Assembly (NCBI GenBank): GCA_019915015.1
Contig: JAHBBC010000041.1
Span: forward strand, 124,001-188,000
From: Auriscalpium vulgare
Taxonomy: Eukaryota; Basidiomycota; Agaricomycetes; Russulales; Auriscalpiaceae
Direction of reading: 5' to 3'
DNA length: 64,000 bases
Shown in pieces: positions 21,862-33,371 of the stretch. How positions within the stretch are numbered: the first letter of the stretch is position 1; every line of letters begins with the position of its first letter. The notes beneath the pieces are model-generated. The model had not been told where the DNA came from. It made no database searches and saw nothing but the letters and a program-made list of their open reading frames with translations. The position numbers were made by a program, and so were the translations under genes.

Positions 21862-23143
21862 CTACGCGCCAGCGTTCGTCCGCCGCCATGCAGCCATGCC
21901 GCGCCAGAACGCTTCCACCGTGCGACCGTTCGTGACGCCATAGTTCGCATACCCACCCGTAGACTTCAACATCGCGACCTTCTCTCCTATCATGGTGCTC
22001 TCCCCCTCCATCGGGTCGAGCGAGCTAGAGTCTTCTGGACGCGTGAGGTAGACGATCGAAGTCCGCTCGTAGGCCTTCTGTTCTCCCAGAGGAGACCTGA
22101 CAACATGTGAGAACACGCGCGCATAATGTGAATACGGTAATGTACACCACCGCATGTAGGGCGGAGTGGAGAATGCCGCATGTGAGGTTGTCCAGCGAGT
22201 CGCCGATGATACAAACTGCGTGATTAGGGATGGGCTGCTTGCTACAGGTGAGTAAGTGTTTCGTACGACCAATATGTATCACTTGCCTTCACAAACTTCC
22301 AGTGCTTCCAGTCGTGGCTGAAGACTTGCAGACCGCCGATTCGGCTGTGTAGAAGCGCCTTCTTCCGGCTGTCAACACAACACAACGACATGAACGGCAG
22401 CACCCTACCAGCGTCCCATAATCGTTATGAGCATTGAACAGGGACTTGTTTGGTAGCACTGCAGGATTCGGAAACGTCCGCGTAACGCGCACTTGACTCC
22501 CGCTCTTTTCATGCGGCCGATGGCGCTGCCTCAGAGCGCCTTGAGGCAACCCCAATCTGTCGTTGAGCACGCTCAAGAGCGTGTCGTTGACTTCGCTTGA
22601 CTTGTGCGTGAAAGGTTGAAGGACAGACTCCGTGTACGCAGTGACGGCGGGTGGGTAGGCACGGTGTATAGGGTCGGGGAAGCCGAGGATATCGTTCTGA
22701 GAGATGTTGAAGTATTCGACGAGGTCGAGCTTTGAGCCTGTTTCTGGGTAGGATGCGGCTTGTAGTTTGTGGTAGCTGGAACGCGTCAGATGAGTCGGAT
22801 GTTCGAGCCTGGTATTGCAACTTACCCAAACCATCCTCCCTCCTTCCAATGATCGTATTGGTCCTTCTCTTCCTGCGGTATTGCGAAAGCATCGTGCGCA
22901 ACACCATACATCGCCTCCACCTCATTCTCTGTGCCGTGATTCTTGAGACTGGAAGTAAGGCTGAGACAAGACACAGATAAGGTAGAAGAAGACGTACTAC
23001 CACATGCCTAGGCCCGTTGCTGCGCCCCAGAGCTTGTCAATCTCATGAACATGGCCGTCTTGAACAAGCTTGTAGTCGACTATGGCCAGGTCTACAATGG
23101 ATACGAGCTCGACACCTAACCCGAACGGTGGGTAGGTTGACAT
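21862..23143 (-). CDS. 2-oxoglutarate/Fe(II)-dependent oxygenase (isopenicillin N synthase-like)
   Basis: Soluble oxygenase that couples 2OG decarboxylation to oxidation of an unknown small molecule. Model: MSTYPPFGLGVELVSIVDLA..., WYLKNHGTENEVEAMYGVA (DIOX_N region), DLVEYFNISQNDILGFPDPI, PFTHKSSEVNDTLL, then the iron ligands HND in LFNAHNDYGTL. A short exon carries IGGLQVFSHDWKHWKFVK; the next carries CIIGDSLDNL and the distal His (LHSALHAVV). The 2OG-binding Arg-x-Ser is in AYERTSIVYLTRPED. Stop at 21862. The intron after WKFVK begins with GC (gcaagt) instead of GT. The start at 23143 matches the start of the paralogue at 29238-30527; an upstream in-frame ATG at 23179 is also possible. Confidence 0.85.
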
Positions 23144-23479
23144 GACTGGCGTCGATAATGAAAGGAGGTATGGATGCAAGCAAAATATCGGGCGCGTTCG
23201 CAGGAGTCAGTGCGGAGAGGAATCACCGGGCGCGTTCAAGTTCGCAGCGGACTCTCGCCGGAGAGTTGTCAGAATATGATCCTGAGCCTGCGAAAATTGA
23301 ATCTGTCCACTCTGCCTCAGCCTGGAGCAAGCAGGGACTCGGAGACGAGAGTCACACAGAGTCCATCATCGATAACAGTTATCAGATAAGACGGGGACGC
23401 GTGTACGGGCCAAGGCATCTGCTCTCTATTCTCATCCATCACCGCCTCCACGCCCGATTTACGACAACGACGACGGCCC
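23144..23479. other. Intergenic between divergent genes
   Basis: Holds the promoters of the oxygenase gene (minus) and the tail-anchored protein gene (plus). No TATA box or coding frame recognised. Confidence 0.4.
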
Positions 23480-24694
23480 ATGGACGTCAGCACAAGTGTC
23501 TCCACCATTCGCGGGCTCCCCGTCGAGGCCAGCACCAGCGCCGCCCTGTCGCAGCCGTCGTCCCCACCCTCGAGCGCATTGCCCTCACCCCCCGACAGCC
23601 CCGACTCGGCATCCTCCTTCCCCTCCCTCACCTCGTCCTTCTTCTTCTCTTCCGCAGACGCGAGCCCGCCGCACCCTCACGACCAGGATCCGGGCCTCAT
23701 CATCCCCTCGCTGACGCTGCCCGCACCGCTCCGGCAGCCTACTGCGTACGGCAAGACGCTTGGGGACATGCGCCTGCTCGTGCTGCGTGACCCCGGCACC
23801 CTCGCACGCACGCTGTTCGAAGGCAACGAGGACGTCGTGGACATCTCTGCAGGCCCGGGGGATGGTTCCGATCCCGTGTCCGTGCTCCGCGCGTCGACGG
23901 ACTGGGTCGAGCATCGCGATGCGCACGGGCTGGAGAAGTTCGAGCCCTCGCATAACGTTGAGATCGTAGACCTCTCTGCTCACGACGATGCCCTGTCGGT
24001 CGTCACCGGGCCATTTTACGAGCTTGCGCTCGCCCTCGACCCGCACGCGCCGCCGTCCGCACTACTCGCCTCCCTGCTTGCAGCCCCGGCGTCGCCCCTG
24101 TTCACCGCAGTCATAGCGGTCTCACCCACGGAGCCAGAGCGCGCGCTGCTCCGCACGCTCAGCGCGCACGTACCCGTCGTGACCATACCCACGCTGCGCG
24201 CCCTCCCGGGGTGCTCAGCGTTCCGCCCGGCGTCGACGCTTGCGTTGCGCACGGGCCTCTTCCGCGCACCCGAAACGCTTGCGCTACTGCGCGCCGAGGC
24301 GGCCGATCGGTTCCTTCACTGGCGCGAGGTGGAGCGCGTCGCAGACAACATGCAGTTTGTCAGGGACCAGGCGCAGGAAGGAGTGAAGGAATCCGGGCGG
24401 ACGAGGTGGGACAAGGCGAAGTGGGAGGCAGAGTGGGATGCGCAGCTGTCCCACGACGTCGCGCGACGGCTGCGAGACCGCACAATAACGGGGCCGCGGC
24501 CGACGCCATCGTGTGCACCCGCGCCGTTCGATCCCCTCCACCTTCCGTCCCTCTTCATGTTCTCACTTTCGCTGCTCTCGCCGTTGAAGGAGAGCCTCCA
24601 GCGACTGAGTTTGTCCGGAGGGCGTCTTGGGCTCGTGCTCGTTGGAACGTTGTGTGCGGGTATTGGGATAGGACTGGTGATGCGGTCGGGTTGA
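23480..24694 (+). CDS. Hypothetical tail-anchored protein, intronless
   Basis: A single uninterrupted frame of 404 codons, unusual among its intron-rich neighbours. The first 90 residues are disordered and rich in Ser and Pro. A folded region follows (LGDMRLLVLRDPGTLARTLF, VVTGPFYELALALDPHAPP, ADRFLHWREVERVADNMQF), then a charged segment rich in Trp, Lys and Glu (RWDKAKWEAEWDAQLSHDV). The last 25 residues (RLGLVLVGTLCAGIGIGLVM) form one hydrophobic helix with only RSG after it, i.e. a tail anchor. It therefore probably sits in the ER or outer mitochondrial membrane with its bulk in the cytosol. I recognise no family. Confidence 0.75.
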   Translation: MDVSTSVSTIRGLPVEASTSAALSQPSSPPSSALPSPPDSPDSASSFPSLTSSFFFSSADASPPHPHDQDPGLIIPSLTLPAPLRQPTAYGKTLGDMRLLVLRDPGTLARTLFEGNEDVVDISAGPGDGSDPVSVLRASTDWVEHRDAHGLEKFEPSHNVEIVDLSAHDDALSVVTGPFYELALALDPHAPPSALLASLLAAPASPLFTAVIAVSPTEPERALLRTLSAHVPVVTIPTLRALPGCSAFRPASTLALRTGLFRAPETLALLRAEAADRFLHWREVERVADNMQFVRDQAQEGVKESGRTRWDKAKWEAEWDAQLSHDVARRLRDRTITGPRPTPSCAPAPFDPLHLPSLFMFSLSLLSPLKESLQRLSLSGGRLGLVLVGTLCAGIGIGLVMRSG

Positions 24695-25108
24695 TAGTAG
24701 ACGGATGGATGGACGGATGGATGGCGGATGGACCAGGATGTGTGTGGGCGATCTACGCCTCTAATTTACAGGTACGCCCGTTTTGTTTCACTAGCTCTAG
24801 TACTGTATTTCTGCCACTGTTGTGTGTATCACGCCGCTGTGCCGCTGTATTTATCCCTGCACTTTCCGACGACATACACCTTCCCAAGGAGGAGATGGTC
24901 TCCGGGGTCCTCATCCTGTGACGGACAAACTCGATCACATGCCGAAGCGCGTCGCAGTCGCGCCGGCCCAAATCGGTGTGAGCCCCCGGGCAGTGCCGAA
25001 ACGACCAACATCCGCGCCGGTGGTCGTCGTCCACACCCGCGGCCACTAGGTCCCTCTTTTCTCTCACTTCAGATCTCATTGTACATATCCTTCTTGATCA
25101 CGACTCTC
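24695..25108. other. Intergenic with a short gatggatg/gacggatg repeat
   Basis: Just after the stop codon, 24701-24730 is a short tandem run of ggatggatggacg-type units. The rest is presumably the 3' end of the upstream gene and the PIF1 promoter; the short frames seen here lack support. Confidence 0.5.
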
Positions 25109-27282
25109 ATGGCCAAACCTCTCCAAACCTCCCGCCCTGCGAGCAAGCGCAAATCGACAGACGATCAAGCCAAGGACGCCAAGCGCCCTCGTATTACGCT
25201 CGATGCCTTCTTCTCGCCAAAGGTTTCTGTGAGGATGGGCGCAGGAATTGACGGCATTGCCGGAGGCGTACAGGAGAAGATCCACGATGTTGTCCTCAGT
25301 GAAGAGCAGACAAAGGTGCTCAAGATGGTCGTCGACGAAAGGAAGAGCGTGTTTTTCACTGGCTCTGCAGGTGCGGTGACATGTCGTGTCAATCTTGGGC
25401 AGGACTCTGATATTGGTGTGTCCACACAGGAACGGGGAAATCGTTGCTACTGAAGGCGATTATTGCCTCACTAAAGAAGAAGCATGCCAAGAGACCTGAG
25501 ATCGTGTCTGTTACGGCCAGCACAGGCATGGCCGCGTCGAACATCGGAGGTGCGTTTACTTATTTAGCGTGGCTCGTGGCACCTTACTCATGTCGCTGTA
25601 CAGGGATGACGATACACTCGTGGGGCGCGGTAGCCCCGACAGTTGAAAGCGTGGATAAACTCGTCAGCTACATCCGCAAAGCGAGACCCGCTCTTCAGCG
25701 ATGGAAGACGACACAAGTGCTGGTCATAGATGAAGGTCGGTGAGGGTCTGTATCGGCTCCCTAGAGTCTTGATCTGATCAGACCCAGTATCGATGGTGGA
25801 CGGCCACCTGTTTGATAGGCTCGTGGCTATCGCGACACGGCTCCGTAAGAAAACGGACAAGCCTTTTGGTGGCATACAAGTGAGCTCTCTGCATCTGAGT
25901 AGGACTGGGACTAAGCCTTAGCCATATTGCGCAGCTTGTCGTTACTGGCGACTTTTTTCAGCTTCCTCCTGTGACGAAAGGCAAGGAAGAGCCGTTCTTC
26001 GCGTTCGAGAGCAATGCATGGAAAGAGTGCATTCAGCATACTGTTACCCTTACCCAAGTCTTTCGTCAGAAGGATAACCGTACGCTACATCTCCTTCCCG
26101 TATCTGCCCTGTATGCTCAACATGCAGGACCGGCCAGGGTTCGTCGAACTCTTAAACCAGCTCCGGCACGGCAAAATCACCCCCGATGCCGTCGCCGCCT
26201 TTCGCGGTCTCTCGCGCCCTATTCCCCCGAGCCCCACCATCACTCTCCCGCCTACAGAGCTCTTCCCCATGCGGCATGAAGTTGATCGCGCCAACTCAAC
26301 TCGCCTCGCGTCACTCTCCGCGCCGCCGCGCACATATGCCGCGCGGGACTCGGGCTCCGCGCAACCCGAGCGGCGTCAAACCGTACTCGCAAGCATGGTT
26401 GTGCCCGGGGCACTCGTGCTGAAGCTCGGTGCGCAGGTCATGTTAGTGAAGAACGTCGACGACCAGCGCGGGCTCGTGAACGGCGCGGTCGGGCGCGTGC
26501 TCGGCTTCTTCGCCGCGCCCAAGGGCCGCGAGGGAGTGATCAAGGACGTGAGGCTGGCAGAGGACGGGAAGAGCGTTGAATTCGGGGTGCCGGGGGTCGA
26601 GGGTAAGGAGAATGTGAAGCCTGTGAGTGGAGTGGGGAGGGTGAAGCCGGAAAGCGATAAGGTGAAAGAGAAAGCAAGTGCAGGAGAGCCGGTGAAGGGG
26701 GAGATGTCCGAGGAACAGTTCCCACTCGTTGAGTTCTTGACGCCTATGGGGAAGGAGACAGCGCTCGTTACGAGGGACGAGTTCCGCGTTGAAGACAATG
26801 AGGGGACAGTGTTGGCCCGGAGAGTCCAGGTGAGCGCTGCCGTCCGCTCCACTTCCACTTTCACTGCTGACTCTTTGTATGCACAGGTGCCGCTCATCCT
26901 CGCTTGGGCAATTTCTATACACAAAAGTCAAGGGCAAACCATTCAGCGCGTGCGCATAGACCTTGGGAAGGTCTTCGAGAAGGGTGCGTCCTCATTCATA
27001 GCCCTGCTTTGACGCGATGCCCGATTTAGTTTCCTTATTTGCAGGGCAGAGCTACGTCGCGCTATCACGAGCGGCATCTATGGAGGGTCTGCAAGTGCTG
27101 CGCTTCGATCCGCGCAAGGTTAGCATGCGCTACTCCAATTTTTGTACCCTGGCATCTCTAATCACAGCGTCTAAAAGGTCGTCGCTCACCCGAAAGTGGT
27201 GGAATGGAGCAAGACGTTGATGAGCTGTCAAGCTCAAGACGCGGGCCTGGGTACATCCGCGGGGCCTTCGGTTCCCTCGTAA
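25109..27282 (+). CDS. PIF1: PIF1-family 5'-3' DNA helicase
   Basis: Pif1 helicases unwind G-quadruplexes and act at telomeres and on mitochondrial DNA. After a basic N-terminus (KRPRITLDAFFSPK, PCNA-box-like), the helicase motifs come in order, split by introns: FFTGSAG|TGKSLL (Walker A), SVTASTGMAASNIGG (Ia), TIHSWGAV, VLVIDE|VSMVDG (II), LVVTGDFFQLPPV (III), LTQVFRQKD (IV), LKLGAQVMLVKNVDDQRGLV with NGAVGRV, then LAWAISIHKSQGQTI (V), and after an intron GQSYVALSRAASMEGLQVL (VI). A long Lys/Glu-rich insertion (about 26560-26720) lies between GAVGRV and EFLTPMGKE. The last exon reads VVAHPKVVEWSK... and ends with TAA at 27280-27282. Nine or so exons. Length and motif order are standard for fungal Pif1. 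Confidence 0.92.
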
Positions 27283-27592
27283 CCGCGAACAGATTAGGAA
27301 CGGATGAGTGAGCCGTCTTGACTTGTGATAGCGACTCCTATGTGAAGTGCTGATTTACTTCGCAGGGTTGTTATTAGTTATTTCATAAATTATGCAGCGG
27401 TTTAGAAGTGTTGGGCAGCGTCTTTCACAAGGTTATCTTCTCGTGAGAGGTACAGTAAGTATAATCAGGCGGGCTCATTTTTAGCTCGACATATTCCAGG
27501 CAGGCACCTCAAGCAAGCTTGGGTTAGGGTACTTGCCTCAAGGCTGGGATGTCGATGTCGACGATCTCACTCCCCCCCACAACAATAGACAA
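27283..27592. other. Intergenic
   Basis: A 310-base gap between two plus-strand genes; no gene or motif recognised. It must contain the PIF1 3' end and the promoter of the coiled-coil gene. Confidence 0.4.
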
Positions 27593-28716
27593 TGGACGAC
27601 TCGATTGATGTGAGTATACTCTCATTTCAGGACAGCATAAAGAGATTCTCAGACCCCAACGAGATGATGACTGGATCTGACCACTGCCTGGCCACATAGT
27701 CGCCGGTTTCCTTGGATCCATCGGAGCAGGTCAAGGAGCTGCAGCGTGTCAACACACAGAGCTTCGTAGGAAGCTCGTCGACGCGGAGCGGACACTGGAG
27801 AGAGGGCGTGTTGACCAAGAAGCGGAGCGGGAGCGGGAAGGGGCAAAATTTAAAGAGACGCAGCTGAAAGCCGCTGAACGCGGAGAACGAGAGCTCAGGA
27901 ACAAAGACGTGGGTGATCTGATTGACTAGTTGAGCTATCCTAATTTGTTCGAGGCGAAGCGTGCCAACGTCGCTCAGATCGCGACGCTGGAGTTTGAGGT
28001 CGCCCAAGTGCAAAAAGCCTTGGATTCGGCTCGCACAGTGTACACTACTCTCAACAAGCAGTTCATAGAGCAGCTCGGTACGTGGCCTCCCCGAGCGTAT
28101 CAGAGACCACCTCTCATTCCTGGTGTAGCCGAGACGGAAAGGCTCCGCTTCGACGTTCGCCGGAAAGACAATGAGCTCAAGGACGTTCGTGATGACCTCG
28201 GAAGGCATATCCATGAAAGGGACAAGCTCGTGATGGAGCGCGGTGCGCTGGAAGAGCGGATCTATCTGCTGGAGCAAGAACTTCAAGTTGCGCAGGTAGC
28301 GACGGCTTCGGTCGACGAGCAGAAGATGACAAACTTGATGCTCAAGGAGGGAATTGACCGCATGCAGTTTGATAAGGACGAAATTCAGGGCAACAATGTC
28401 GTACAACTACGTGAGCAGGTGTACAACCGCGACCACGAAGATCAACGAGATAGCGACAGCGAGCAAGAGACAGGCTCGACGCTGGGCCACGGCGGTTCGG
28501 TGAGTATCATCCGTCTTGATATCGTACTTTTCCTTATTACCTGTCGTACAGTTTTCGCACCCTAGGCTGGTGGACGCCAGCGACTCTGAGTGGGACGACG
28601 GATCCAGCATAAGCACTTCCAATACAGCCAACACCTACAAGACCTACAAGAGCATCGCATCGTACAAGGATAAGATGAACCAGAGCAGGATGGGTGAAAC
28701 TTCGCGACGACGATGA
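27593..28716 (+). CDS. Coiled-coil protein with an apparent one-base frameshift
   Basis: Function unknown; almost the whole protein is predicted coiled coil. A short first exon (MDDSID) splices at 27611-27699 to SPVSLDPSEQVKELQRVNTQ. Within about 27755-27762 the frame shifts by one base, and the coil continues LRRKLVDAERTLERGRV and REGAKFKETQLKAAERGE. Further exons read VAQIATLEFEVAQVQKAL, AETERLRFDVRRKDNELKD, ERGALEERIYLLEQELQVAQ. A last exon reads SDSEWDDGSSISTSNT and ends in GETSRRR at 28716. The heptad pattern is continuous across the break, so a single base is probably missing, by mutation or sequence error. No motor, SMC or other domain is visible. Confidence 0.7.
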
Positions 28717-29237
28717 AGGAACAAAGGCTGGGTTAGGACCTGTGACGAGCATGAGCAGGTGATGTGAGTCGTTCCTGCTTCCGAGTGACCAGATGCTGAG
28801 ATAGTGTCCTTCGATCAAACAGTTTAAATGGTGATGGCCTTTCCTAAGACTTTGCGCGGGAGTTTGTTGCCGCTTCTTGACCGTGGACGGCATCACGCAG
28901 ATTTACACCAGGGTGTCACAGCGCATTCCCATGCATATGCGTGATGCATCTGTTGAAGCAATTGCTGGTGACATTACGTAGGCGGAGTCCTAGAGGTACC
29001 CGGGCCAGCTCGTCACTGTCTGTGGTTATCTATGCGGCCTTGGGGCAACCTCGTGACGGGGCGGCCGGCGGGATAGGAAGTGGCGTGTCAGCTTTCGGTC
29101 TACGAAAGGGGAGTTTTGCTTCGCGAAGGATGTCACGCCATTGATTGCTCGCGCCTATATATGTGGGAAGGGTTGGTACGTACGTTGGCTCTCAGTTCGC
29201 TCGATACAACCGCCTCCACCAGCAAACACAATCTGCG
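28717..29237. other. Intergenic
   Basis: About 520 bases with no coding frame I can support. It probably contains the 3' end of the coiled-coil gene and the promoter of the following oxygenase. Confidence 0.4.
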
Positions 29238-30527
29238 ATGCCCGGCACGGTCCTCCCTCCTTTCCCCGACGACGTACCGACGGTGCCGCTCGTCGTCGTC
29301 GACTATGCTCTGATAAAGGCGGGCGATGCGGCCGAAATTGATGGACTGTGGAAGGCCGCGACGGAGCTTGGCTTCTGGTAGTACGTGGTTTTGTGTTTCC
29401 AATCGATTCTCTAGTTTCATGCATTCTTTGTAGCTTAAAAAACCACGGTGCAGATGAAGAGGTCGACGCCATGTTTGAGATGGGAGCGGAAACGATGGCC
29501 CTTTCCCTCGAAGAGAAGATGTTGTTCGAACAAGGCGACTCGGGAGTCTCCTTTGGGTAGGACACTTGAATTTTAGTGGACTTATATTAGGGCTGAATCA
29601 TACCTCACCTCATAGATATAAATATGCGGGATCCTCCGCTGTCGACCAGCATGGCACGCCCGACGCCTGCGAATTCATCAACGTTGCCCGCGATGACGCG
29701 CTTGCATGGCCCACCCCTGCGCGTCGTACTTATCCAGCGACTGTCAATGCACGCATGGAGTCGGCAGTGCGACCATTCACGCTGAAGTCCATCGAAATCG
29801 CCAACGTCTGTTTTGGCATCTTCGACCAGAAGCTCGGCCTGCCGGACGGCACGCTCGCGCGGCTGCATCCGCTGGACGAGCATAGTGGTAGCGAGTCGCG
29901 GTGCATCAAAGTGCCTGGAAACTTACCGTATTCAGCGGACAAGGCTACGCTGGGATCGCATACCGACTTCGGGTCCCTGGTGAGTCAGCTAATAACCAGT
30001 TTAAAGCATCACATTGATCGTTCCGCAGTCTTTCCTACACAATCGCTTAGGTGGGCTTCAGGTGTTCCCACCAGGTGTAGAAGAATGGAAGTATGTGAAG
30101 GTAGGCGGCGGCGAAGAATATAAGCTCTGACCTACATGTGACGCGTCTGATTTCACAAATAGCCCCTTCCTGGCCATGCCATCTGCAACATTGGCGATGC
30201 CTTGACCGTATTCAGCGGAGGGATTTTGCGCTCAAATGTGCATCGCGTGGTGTATGTTCTCATCCCTCGATCGAATCAATGTTCAGTGACAGCATTTTCA
30301 GACCACCGCCGAAGGCTCAAGCCGCATATGAGCGTTGGTCACTCGTACACTTCACTCGACCTGGACAATCTATTATGATGCAACCCCTCGAGCAAAGCCC
30401 AATGGTAGCGGAATCAGTTGCAAAGGCACCCGGCGGGAAGTACAACACTGGGGTGAACGCAGGCGCGTGGTTTGCTCGCAGGATCCAGTATCAGCGGCTT
30501 GCCAACAGGAAGGTCCGCGCCATTTAG
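29238..30527 (+). CDS. 2-oxoglutarate/Fe(II)-dependent oxygenase, paralogue of the gene at 21862-23143
   Basis: Same family and exon plan as the minus-strand oxygenase 6 kb upstream. MPGTVLPPFPDDVPTVPLVV leads to LWKAATELGFWY|LKNHGADEEVDAMFEM. After an intron come DACEFINVARDDALAWPTP, RPFTLKSIEIANVCFGIF and LPYSADKATLGSHTDFGSL with the iron HxD. A short exon has LGGLQVFPPGVEEWKYVK; the next has CNIGDALTVFSGGILRSNVH with the distal His. The last has AAYERWSLVHFTRPGQSIMM with the 2OG-binding Arg-x-Ser. Stop at 30525-30527. All iron and 2OG ligands are present. Here the intron after WKYVK starts with normal GT. Substrate unknown; no other biosynthetic gene adjoins it. Confidence 0.87.
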
Positions 30528-30808
30528 TATACTGCTGTCGCATTCCATCTCTGACGGTGCAGGTTTTCAGGGGCCAGAAAGCTGGATGGCCAGCAGGGGA
30601 ACAGAGCACAAGGAAATTTACTGATTATTTCCCGAGACGATCATCGTCATGTAATTGTACAATCAAGTCGAATCCATGCTACGCAGGATGCAGGACGACG
30701 CACTGCTTGCGTCTGGGATATGATAACATACATGTTCATGTAACATTCAAAATATACTGTGTGGTCAAACTCAGATGTTTTTTTGGCCTACCGGACTTCG
30801 TGTAACAG

Positions 30809-33039
30809 TTAGCATGCATACACTTTGCGATGCCTGAATAGGCGCTCACCTTCCAGCGGCGCCGCCGCGTACTCCAGCACAAGCAGAGTCTCTGGGTCGT
30901 CCTCTTTCGCCAGACACACCCTTCCCGACCAATCGTCCCATGCGATCGCCTGTAACCCCTTCACAGTGGCAGTATGCATAATATCTTCCACCGGAGTATC
31001 GACCATCGCTAGCGTTAGTTGACGTGCCGGCATTGCACGTTGGACCCAATCGCGTTCTCGCACGGCGGCCGCCGCGAATTCGGCGTCCTGAGGCCACTGG
31101 CCGGGGTTGGAGACAAGGGGATTGCTGTACGCGTACATGCAGGCATAGGACGGGTTGGCTGAACGACCCGGCACTCTCCCCACAATCATACTCCGCGTAG
31201 GGCCACAGATGTAGCGCATGGACTGCCGGTCATCGGTCCGAAATGTGAAGTGGGAGTACTGGACACGGCCACGGCCGAGCACATTGAAGCGGAATGTAGT
31301 TTCGGGGAGCAGCACGCTGGTGTCGGGGGGCGCAGCAGGTAACGTTGGGTTGTCATCTGGCAGGAGGCCGGGGAAAACGTGGGGGTCGGCCTCGCGGGGA
31401 TACGGCTCGCCATTCGGGAGAGGCGGCAGGTCGTTGTTTCCCAATGGAAATTGGCGCACAGCTAATTTGGGAACCCGCTCCGGTAACAGTGCGAGCTCCA
31501 CAATATTAAATGGATTTTTCTTGGGGCGCTTGACCAACGGGAAGTACACCGGGTTCGACGCGGCAAATATTGACACCGGCGGCGGCTCGGCATGTGGATT
31601 GGGTACGGGCAGGTCTGTAGAGAACGGAAGTCCATGCGGAGAGATCTGCACGTCGCTGAACACGGCGTTAAGAAAATAAGGTGCGTAGGAGCGTGGTGGT
31701 ACGGTTGGAACAGGCCGTCCTGGGAGAAGCGGATATTCTCCGTCTGACGGAATTCGGAACAGCTGAAGGTACATGGGAAGTCCCCGAGCAGCATCACTAG
31801 TGCGCACAACGAGCAGCTCACGCTGTGGAGGGAGAATACGGATGGCACGGATGTGATACAAGAGGCGCAGCTGCCCCACGAAATGGTCAGCGCGAGCGAA
31901 CATAGCAAGAGACGATTCGCGCTTACCGGTGTGTTGTCGTCGCCGTTAGTTTCTAACGGGTGCAAGACGTTGCATCTGAAGCGTGAGATGGACTTGGTGG
32001 CAAGGTTCTTCGTCGTGATGTTCCGCTGCTGTGTGCAGACGAGGTACGGCTGTCCGTCGAGCTCGTCGATGTCGAAGAAATCGTAAGCAATGGGAGATTG
32101 CATCGCCGTCACGCGCTCGAGGGGTTGTGCGTTGTCTTTCATGTAGGTGAAGTACTCTTGAGTGCCCGGCCCAAGGTCAGGGTCCTCGACGGTTTCAAGC
32201 GCTGATAGCTTGACATGCGCCACGCTAAGCTCGTAGCGGACGGGAACCGGGAAGTCGATAGTGTGATTCTCGCTGTAATTCGAGACATCAATCTCCCTGG
32301 AATCGAGATAGGCTTTAGTCTCTGCATGCTGACCAAATGTCAATTCCAAGGACTCACGGATTATTCCGGTCCTTCTCTCTTGCTGCCTCTGTGCGTCCAT
32401 ACGCGAGCATGATACCAACTTCGCTGTTGTACGCCATATATTTCGCTTCCAGCTTGTATGCCCTAGTCGGGACTCTGCAAGTCGCCACGGGATAGAAAGC
32501 ATGGGTCCGGTGGTCCGCCATGAGAAGCAACAACTCGTAGCGATTGGTGCCATTGCGCACAGATAGGAGCAGATGTTTTCCTCCGGGCAGTGCCTTCACC
32601 TCCAAGACCGAGCTCCAGATGTTGATAGACCAGCAGCGGTATGCAGTGGGAAACTCACTGCGCCAATTGGCATCGGCAGATATTGCGCGGAGCAGAAGGC
32701 GTTCGGTTTCGAATGCGGTCAACTGCGGAAATGAGTAGCGGGACGTTGGCGGTAGTGGCGGGAGCGGGAGATGGAAGTTGTACAGGAATTGCTTCCAGAC
32801 TATCGGCTGGCGTGTCAGATCACAGAGACGCTTGCATACCTGCATAGTGGTCTTTTTAGTTCAGGCTCGCCCATGCACCAACGGCCACATACCTGGCGCA
32901 GGCGCAAGACGTCCCGGATGGACAGATGACTGAGAACCTCCACAAGAATGTCAAATCCAAGCCGGAAGAGCTGGGGTGCGGGTGAGGGCTCTGCCGCACG
33001 GTGGGCTAGCCTGCGAGCTGAGCGCTGTTGTCGGGGCAT
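30809..33039 (-). CDS. F-box domain protein
   Basis: The N-terminus (MPRQQRSARRLAHRAAEP) leads into a clear F-box, PQLFRLGFDILVEVLSHLS and RDVLRLRQ|VCKRLCDLTRQPIVWKQ, broken by one intron near 32840-32890. The remaining roughly 600 residues form a folded region without named repeats (IYDFFDIDELDGQPYLVCTQ-like and GLQAIAWDDWSGRVCLAKED segments), perhaps a beta-propeller-like platform. The ATG at 33039 was chosen; the frame extends upstream only through a GTG. The last exon ends at 30809 after RHRKVYAC. Presumably an SCF substrate receptor; the target is unknown. Confidence 0.78.
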
Positions 33040-33371
33040 TGTTCGACGAAAACGGCCCACAATGGGGAGTGGCCTATTATATGACTTGTGGATCCTTGTT
33101 CTCTGGCATGACGACAGTCCTCATTGCAAACAGCATGAAGGAGTACAACGGAAGTACAAGGACAAGGGAGACTGTGCTTGTACTCGCTGTCTGGCCACGA
33201 CGGTGGGCTCTTGTCTGATATGAATGGAAAGTGGGTGGTTGTACGTACGGTGTTGCATCCACGTCACTGTGGCGCTCGCGGCAGTCGTTCGGAACGTTGC
33301 CGACTTGCGAGGTCGTCCGACGGCCAGTGGTCCACCCGCTGCACTCAGCTTCAGCCCACTCCGTCGCCAAC
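33040..33371. other. Divergent intergenic region
   Basis: Lies between the F-box gene (minus) and a small membrane-protein gene (plus). It must hold both promoters; nothing else recognised. Confidence 0.4.

Noticed and set aside
21862..30527. Secondary-metabolite cluster around the two 2OG oxygenases
   Set aside because: No backbone synthase, P450, transporter or pathway regulator lies near; neighbours are housekeeping genes.
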